A DNA stretch of 7,858 nucleotides, taken from the NCBI GenBank assembly GCA_947472705.1, contig CANJDA010000101.1, positions 1-7,858 on the forward strand. Direction: 5' to 3'. Positions 7,639-7,858 of the stretch are shown here, piece after piece. Source of the stretch: Flavobacteriaceae bacterium. Its GTDB lineage: Bacteria; Bacteroidota; Bacteroidia; Flavobacteriales; Flavobacteriaceae. The notes under the pieces were generated by a model. The model saw only the letters and a program-made list of their open reading frames with translations, made no database searches and was not told the DNA's origin. The stretch's first letter is position 1. Each line of letters starts with the position of its first letter. The position numbers and the translations under genes are program-made.

Positions 7639-7652
7639 TTAAAAGCTTTTAA
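7639..7652. repeat. 14-bp perfect palindrome
   Basis: TTAAAAGCTTTTAA is its own reverse complement and is centred between 7645 and 7646. It lies at the predicted transcription start of the right-edge gene, 42 bases before its ATG. It could be a dimeric regulator site, part of a leader hairpin, or a chance palindrome in AT-rich sequence. Confidence 0.35.
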
Positions 7653-7694
7653 GCTAAAAACAGTTAAGATTAAAATATTAAAAAATTAAAAATT

Positions 7695-7858
7695 ATGAAA
7701 AGACAAATTATTATAACACTTACTATTATTGCGTTTTCTTGTTTTAACAATAATATTATGGCTCAAGTAGGAACTAAGAAAAAGAACACGACAACTGTTG
7801 TAAAAAAAGGGAATAATGTAGTAACAAAAAAAGCAGCTACTGCAGTGGGTAATTCTAA
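7695..7858 (+). CDS. 5' end of a small exported Lys/Thr-rich protein of unknown function
   Basis: An ATG at 7695 opens a frame with no stop for 54 codons up to the window edge, so the C-terminus is missing. It begins MKRQ, followed by a hydrophobic core (residues 5-17), an NNN stretch and IMAQ. Together these look like a type I signal peptide cleaved between A23 and Q24, a common ending in Flavobacteriaceae. C16 is not in a good lipobox (AFSC), so a lipoprotein is less likely. The visible mature part is basic and low in complexity, made mostly of K, T, V, N and A. I recognise no domain and assign no function. A candidate promoter lies at 7602-7631 and the leader just before the ATG is A/T-rich. 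Confidence 0.7.
   Translation, partial: MKRQIIITLTIIAFSCFNNNIMAQVGTKKKNTTTVVKKGNNVVTKKAATAVGNS

Noticed and set aside
1..7858. Search for a defence system, mobile element, CRISPR array, tRNA or other new multi-gene system
   Set aside because: Five full genes of known families fill the window. The gaps are at most about 120 bp and contain no direct-repeat arrays, IS-like ends or tRNA-like folds that I can see. No genuine new system is supported.

Overview
The window looks like ordinary chromosome from a member of the Bacteroidota, most likely a Flavobacterium-like Flavobacteriaceae. The DNA is AT-rich, start codons lack Shine-Dalgarno sequences and sit behind A/T-rich leaders, and several intergenic gaps carry the Bacteroidota -7 box TAnnTTTG. 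The UvrA and phosphohexomutase proteins have sequence variants that I associate with this phylum. This placement rests on pattern recognition; no database search was possible.

Layout: a minus-strand gene is cut by the left edge (1-40) and has its own promoter. Four complete minus-strand genes follow. In transcription order they are acpH (acyl carrier protein phosphodiesterase, 5500-6084), a ClC-family chloride channel/transporter with two CBS domains (3631-5451), uvrA (719-3550) and a RimJ/RimL-like GNAT acetyltransferase (157-705). uvrA and the GNAT gene are 13 bp apart and are probably cotranscribed. The ClC gene starts 48 bp after acpH with no clear promoter, so those two may also share a transcript. 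uvrA has its own -7 box. At about 6085-6204 transcription diverges: a phosphoglucosamine mutase-type gene (glmM, 6205-7593) runs rightwards behind a perfect -7 box, followed by the 5' end of a small exported, lysine/threonine-rich protein (7695 to the right edge).

The genes are unrelated housekeeping functions: nucleotide excision repair, ion transport, ACP turnover and amino-sugar supply for the cell wall. They do not form one pathway. I found no mobile element, CRISPR array, RNA gene, toxin-antitoxin pair or defence island, and no evidence of a new multi-gene system. The points worth a second look are small: the true uvrA start and its promoter, an incomplete first zinc site in UvrA, a channel-like valine at the proton-glutamate position of the ClC protein, archaeal-type active-site loops in GlmM, and a stack of small palindromic elements between glmM and the exported protein gene.
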